Of a DNA stretch of 64,000 nt, positions 61,352 to 64,000 are shown one piece after another; positions within the stretch are counted from its first letter, which is position 1; each line of letters starts with the position of its first letter. A program made the position numbers and the translations under genes. The notes beneath the pieces are model-generated. The model saw only the letters and a program-made list of their open reading frames with translations, ran no database searches and had not been told where the DNA came from. The DNA is from Roseovarius mucosus (GTDB lineage: Bacteria > Pseudomonadota > Alphaproteobacteria > Rhodobacterales > Rhodobacteraceae). The stretch spans positions 62,001 to 126,000 of the forward strand of contig NZ_CP020474.1 of NCBI RefSeq assembly GCF_002080415.1, given 5' to 3'.

Positions 61352-63301
61352 TCACTGCGTCAGCGGAGCCTTGCTCAGAACCAGATCCGCGATGGTGGGG
61401 CCGAACAGGCGCTCGCCACAGGGACTAAAGTGATCCACATCCCAAAAGGTCAGGCAATCGCTCTGTAACAGCGCGTCAGGCCCGAAATCGAGCGCGTCAA
61501 GCAACGACAGGTAACGATACGCAGTCTGCCCCTCGGCCTCGGATTTGAGCCGCGCTTCAAGCCGGTCAAAATGCGCCAAGGCCACGGGATTGAACTGTAG
61601 CCGCTCGGTGCTGTAATTTCCGGGATTGCTCAGGTCCACCCGTGCCTCGGCAAAGGGGCCAAGCCAGACCACATCCAGCCCCTCGGGCAGCTTTGCCAGA
61701 TAGGCCGAGGTCAGGATCACATTCTCTTCGGCAATCCGTCCCTCAGTGCCCGGCTCAAAGGCTGCATCACTGTCGCCCTCGTTGCGGTGGTCAAGGATGT
61801 AATGCGAGCCCGAGACGTGAAAGACCACCTGCGCCACCGCGTCGCGATAGCTGGTCAAAAAGGGGATCGCCGCCTCGTAAGAGCATTTGGCCTTGTATTG
61901 ATAGGGGCGACAGCCGCCACGCGTCAGACCAACCAAAAACGGAAACCGCTCAGTGCTGCGCAGGGCGTTGTAAACATTCTCGGCATGAGAATCCCCAAGG
62001 ATAAATATCCCCGGCCCATGCCGCGCGGCGCAGTCTTGCAACCGCGTGCCAAACTCCTCTGTCAGCTCCTCATCGCGGAACCGGCAGCCGTCATCGGCCA
62101 CGCGCGAGCGGGTCGCGGTCGGGCTGTACCTCTCGTAATTGGCGCGGGTGACGGGATCGAGCCGATGCTCAAGGTAATGCGCGCGAAACCCGTCGGTTTC
62201 CTGCCCCAAAAGGCCCAGACCGCCCAGAACCATCATACAGGCAGCCGCAGTGCCAAAAAGGCGCAGGGGCGGCAGCGCGTGCATGCGCCGGAACGGTCGC
62301 TCGACATAGCGCCAACTCAGGCAGGCCAGCGCAAAGGCCAGCGCGCAGGCGGCCAGCATGAGCCACAGGTCTTCTCGCCCGGTGCCGATGCGCGTGAACA
62401 CCAGCGCGGGCACATGCCAAAGATAGAGCGAATAGCTGACCAGCCCGACAAAGACGACCGGACGCCAGCCCAAAACCTGCCCGGTCAGGCTCTGCCCTTT
62501 GGCAAAGGCGATGACCAATGCCGCGCCCACACAGGGCAAGAGCGCGGCAAGCCCCGGAAACGCGGTTTCGGTGTCATAGGTGAACACAGCCCAGAGAATG
62601 AGCGCCAGACCCAACAGCGCGCCATGCCGAAACCGCCCGCCATCGCGCAGCGCGGCCCCCTGCGGCGTGGTCAGCCAATAGGCAATGAGAACGCCCACCA
62701 ACAATTCCCACAGCCGCGCATAAAGCAGGAAAAAGGCGCGCGCCTCATTGCCCCGCGCAATCTGCCATTGCGCCAGCGCAAGACTGAGGAGCGCCACGGC
62801 GATGAAAATGCGGACCTGCCATTTTGCCCCCGCCCGCCATGTGAGCAGCACCGCCATGGGGAAGATCAGGTAGAACTGTTCCTCGACCGACAGGCTCCAA
62901 TTATGCAAAAGCGGTTTGAACTCTGCCGCCGTCGCAAAATAGCCGCTGACCTCAAGGAAATAGACATTGGCGAAAAACACGGTTGAGGCGGCGATACTGC
63001 CGGAAAATTCGGCCATCGCCGAAGGGTCCAGCAGCGCCCAGGCGATGGGATAGCTGACCGCCATCATCACAAAAAGCGCCGGAAAAATGCGCCTGATACG
63101 GCGGCCATAAAATCCGGTGAGCGTAAAGTTGCCCGCGGCACGCTCGCTCAGGATAATCGACGTGATCAGATAGCCGGAGATCACAAAGAACACATCGACG
63201 CCGACAAACCCGCCGGGAAACCACGTAACGCCCGCGTGATAAAATACGACCGGCAAGATCGCTATCGCACGCAAACCGTCGATTTCGGGGCGATACTTCA
63301 T
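61352..63301 (-). CDS. acyltransferase 3 with C-terminal SGNH domain (OafA-like)
   Basis: 649 residues from ATG 63301; ATG 63319 is possible. The N-terminal ten-helix AT-3 domain begins YRPEIDGLRAIAILPVVFYHAG and has FFVISGYLIT and RIRRIFPALF. The C-terminal periplasmic SGNH domain (about 390-649) has FILGDSHAEN and DVDHFSPCGERL. Such two-domain proteins O-acetylate polysaccharides, LPS or glycolipids. It could modify the sugar part of the lipid inferred for this locus or an unrelated surface glycan. Confidence 0.88.
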   Translation of the reverse strand: MKYRPEIDGLRAIAILPVVFYHAGVTWFPGGFVGVDVFFVISGYLITSIILSERAAGNFTLTGFYGRRIRRIFPALFVMMAVSYPIAWALLDPSAMAEFSGSIAASTVFFANVYFLEVSGYFATAAEFKPLLHNWSLSVEEQFYLIFPMAVLLTWRAGAKWQVRIFIAVALLSLALAQWQIARGNEARAFFLLYARLWELLVGVLIAYWLTTPQGAALRDGGRFRHGALLGLALILWAVFTYDTETAFPGLAALLPCVGAALVIAFAKGQSLTGQVLGWRPVVFVGLVSYSLYLWHVPALVFTRIGTGREDLWLMLAACALAFALACLSWRYVERPFRRMHALPPLRLFGTAAACMMVLGGLGLLGQETDGFRAHYLEHRLDPVTRANYERYSPTATRSRVADDGCRFRDEELTEEFGTRLQDCAARHGPGIFILGDSHAENVYNALRSTERFPFLVGLTRGGCRPYQYKAKCSYEAAIPFLTSYRDAVAQVVFHVSGSHYILDHRNEGDSDAAFEPGTEGRIAEENVILTSAYLAKLPEGLDVVWLGPFAEARVDLSNPGNYSTERLQFNPVALAHFDRLEARLKSEAEGQTAYRYLSLLDALDFGPDALLQSDCLTFWDVDHFSPCGERLFGPTIADLVLSKAPLTQ

Positions 63302-63348
63302 GATGAACGCACTCGGCACACGTCGGGATTTTCAGTCACTGGCGCGGA

Positions 63349-64000
63349 TCAGGCCATCCGCTCGACGGTCTGGTATTCTTTCTTGCGGTTCTTGGCGAAG
63401 CCGAACTTCTTCTTGCGCCCCGTCGCGGTCGAGGTGATCAGCCGGTAAGAGACATCCGTGTGCCGCATGGCGATCCCGTGAAACAAACCGGCCCACCATT
63501 CGGGGGATTTGACCGTGCAATGCACGTTCTGCCCATTGGGCAGCACCTTGACCGCCGGATAGCAGGCGACATTGGCGTATAGAAACTTGCGCGCATAGCC
63601 AAACATTTCTTCGACGATCCACGGCACATCGGGCGTGGTGATATGTTCCAGCACATCGGTGCAGATCACCCCATCATACTGCCGGTCGGGCAATTCCTTG
63701 AACGGTTCATGACCCGGGTCATAGCAGCGGATATCGGTCACGCCCCAATAGTCCTGAATGCTGGGCACCGTCAGCTCTTTGGTCAGCGCCACATCGCGCA
63801 GGTCATATCCAACTGCCTTGCCCGCGCCGTAATCCAGAATATCCGCCGCGCCGGTTCGGTCGATCATCTCTTTGATACCGGGCGCATGGCGGATCAACAT
63901 TTTACCGGGAAAGGTCTGGGTGCCGGATTTTCCAGCCGCCGCTTCGCCCTCTTCGTGCAGCCTCTCATACATGGCGACCATGTCGAGATACTCGGGGCTG
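63349..64000 (-). CDS. class I SAM-dependent methyltransferase-like protein, 5' part cut by window edge
   Basis: The minus-strand frame is open to the window end, and the sequence upstream of the first internal Met continues naturally (SPEYLDMVAMYERL), so the start is outside. Visible are a SAM-like motif ILDYGAGKAVGYDL and the post-I CTDVLEHI. The AGK variant of motif I is unusual. Substrate unknown; it might belong to the surface-glycan or lipid locus. Confidence 0.7.
   Translation of the reverse strand, partial: SPEYLDMVAMYERLHEEGEAAAGKSGTQTFPGKMLIRHAPGIKEMIDRTGAADILDYGAGKAVGYDLRDVALTKELTVPSIQDYWGVTDIRCYDPGHEPFKELPDRQYDGVICTDVLEHITTPDVPWIVEEMFGYARKFLYANVACYPAVKVLPNGQNVHCTVKSPEWWAGLFHGIAMRHTDVSYRLITSTATGRKKKFGFAKNRKKEYQTVERMA

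Overview
The window is chromosomal DNA of high G+C content from an alphaproteobacterium, most likely the Rhodobacteraceae/Roseobacter group. The evidence is a circularly permuted two-piece tmRNA gene encoding the tag ANDNRAPVAVAA, an alpha-type SspB adaptor beside it, a fumC-DUF4169-RHH trio, and a photolyase-cfa-trgA-trgB-cysK run like the tellurite/oxidative-stress loci of Rhodobacter. All functional calls come from reading motifs and context; no database search was possible.

Layout. 0-7.3 kb: end of ccdA, a membrane hydrolase-like protein translationally coupled to a cytochrome P450, tmRNA, chrA, sspB, fumC. 7.4-11.5 kb: two divergent BCCT osmolyte transporters. 11.5-21.3 kb: a PLP enzyme, then a compact stress run (photolyase, cyclopropane fatty acid synthase, TrgA, TrgB, CysK, MscS-type channel, AlaX editing protein). 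21.3-26.3 kb on the minus strand: a racemase, a HisD/HpsN-like dehydrogenase, an AI-2E family transporter and a GMC oxidoreductase. 26.5-28.6 kb: tRNA-Ser(GGA), then a 2-kb block bounded by a 17-bp direct repeat of the tRNA 3' end. It carries a MarR regulator, a small membrane protein, an SRPBCC protein and an alkyltransferase-like protein. 28.8-32.9 kb: an RTX protein with a duplicated DctP-like N-terminus, a Gdx-type exporter behind a guanidine-II (mini-ykkC) riboswitch, and a MurJ. 33-40 kb: an SLC13 permease, then a decayed stretch holding remnants of a sulfate-binding protein, an Lrp regulator and probably a LysR regulator. Intact Rrf2, benE, rsgA, an ArsC-family protein and an SGNH lipoprotein lie in the same stretch.

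40.7-64 kb is the most interesting part. FAAL-type acyl-AMP ligase, NAD-dependent reductase, acyl carrier protein and Spt-type oxoamine synthase lie in overlapping order. This is the gene set and order known for Caulobacter ceramide synthesis. A GNAT protein resembling bacterial ceramide synthase lies 7 kb further on. Around them are an MsbA-like exporter, a fatty-acid-hydroxylase-type diiron membrane protein, a DAGK-family lipid kinase, two LpxL-like acyltransferases, two sulfotransferases, three ELM1/DUF1022 proteins, a GT-A glycosyltransferase-like protein, two nucleotidyltransferase-like proteins, a metallophosphoesterase, an acyltransferase-3/SGNH protein and a methyltransferase. I infer a locus for making, hydroxylating, phosphorylating or glycosylating, possibly sulfating, and exporting a sphingolipid. 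The chemistry of the final product is not known.
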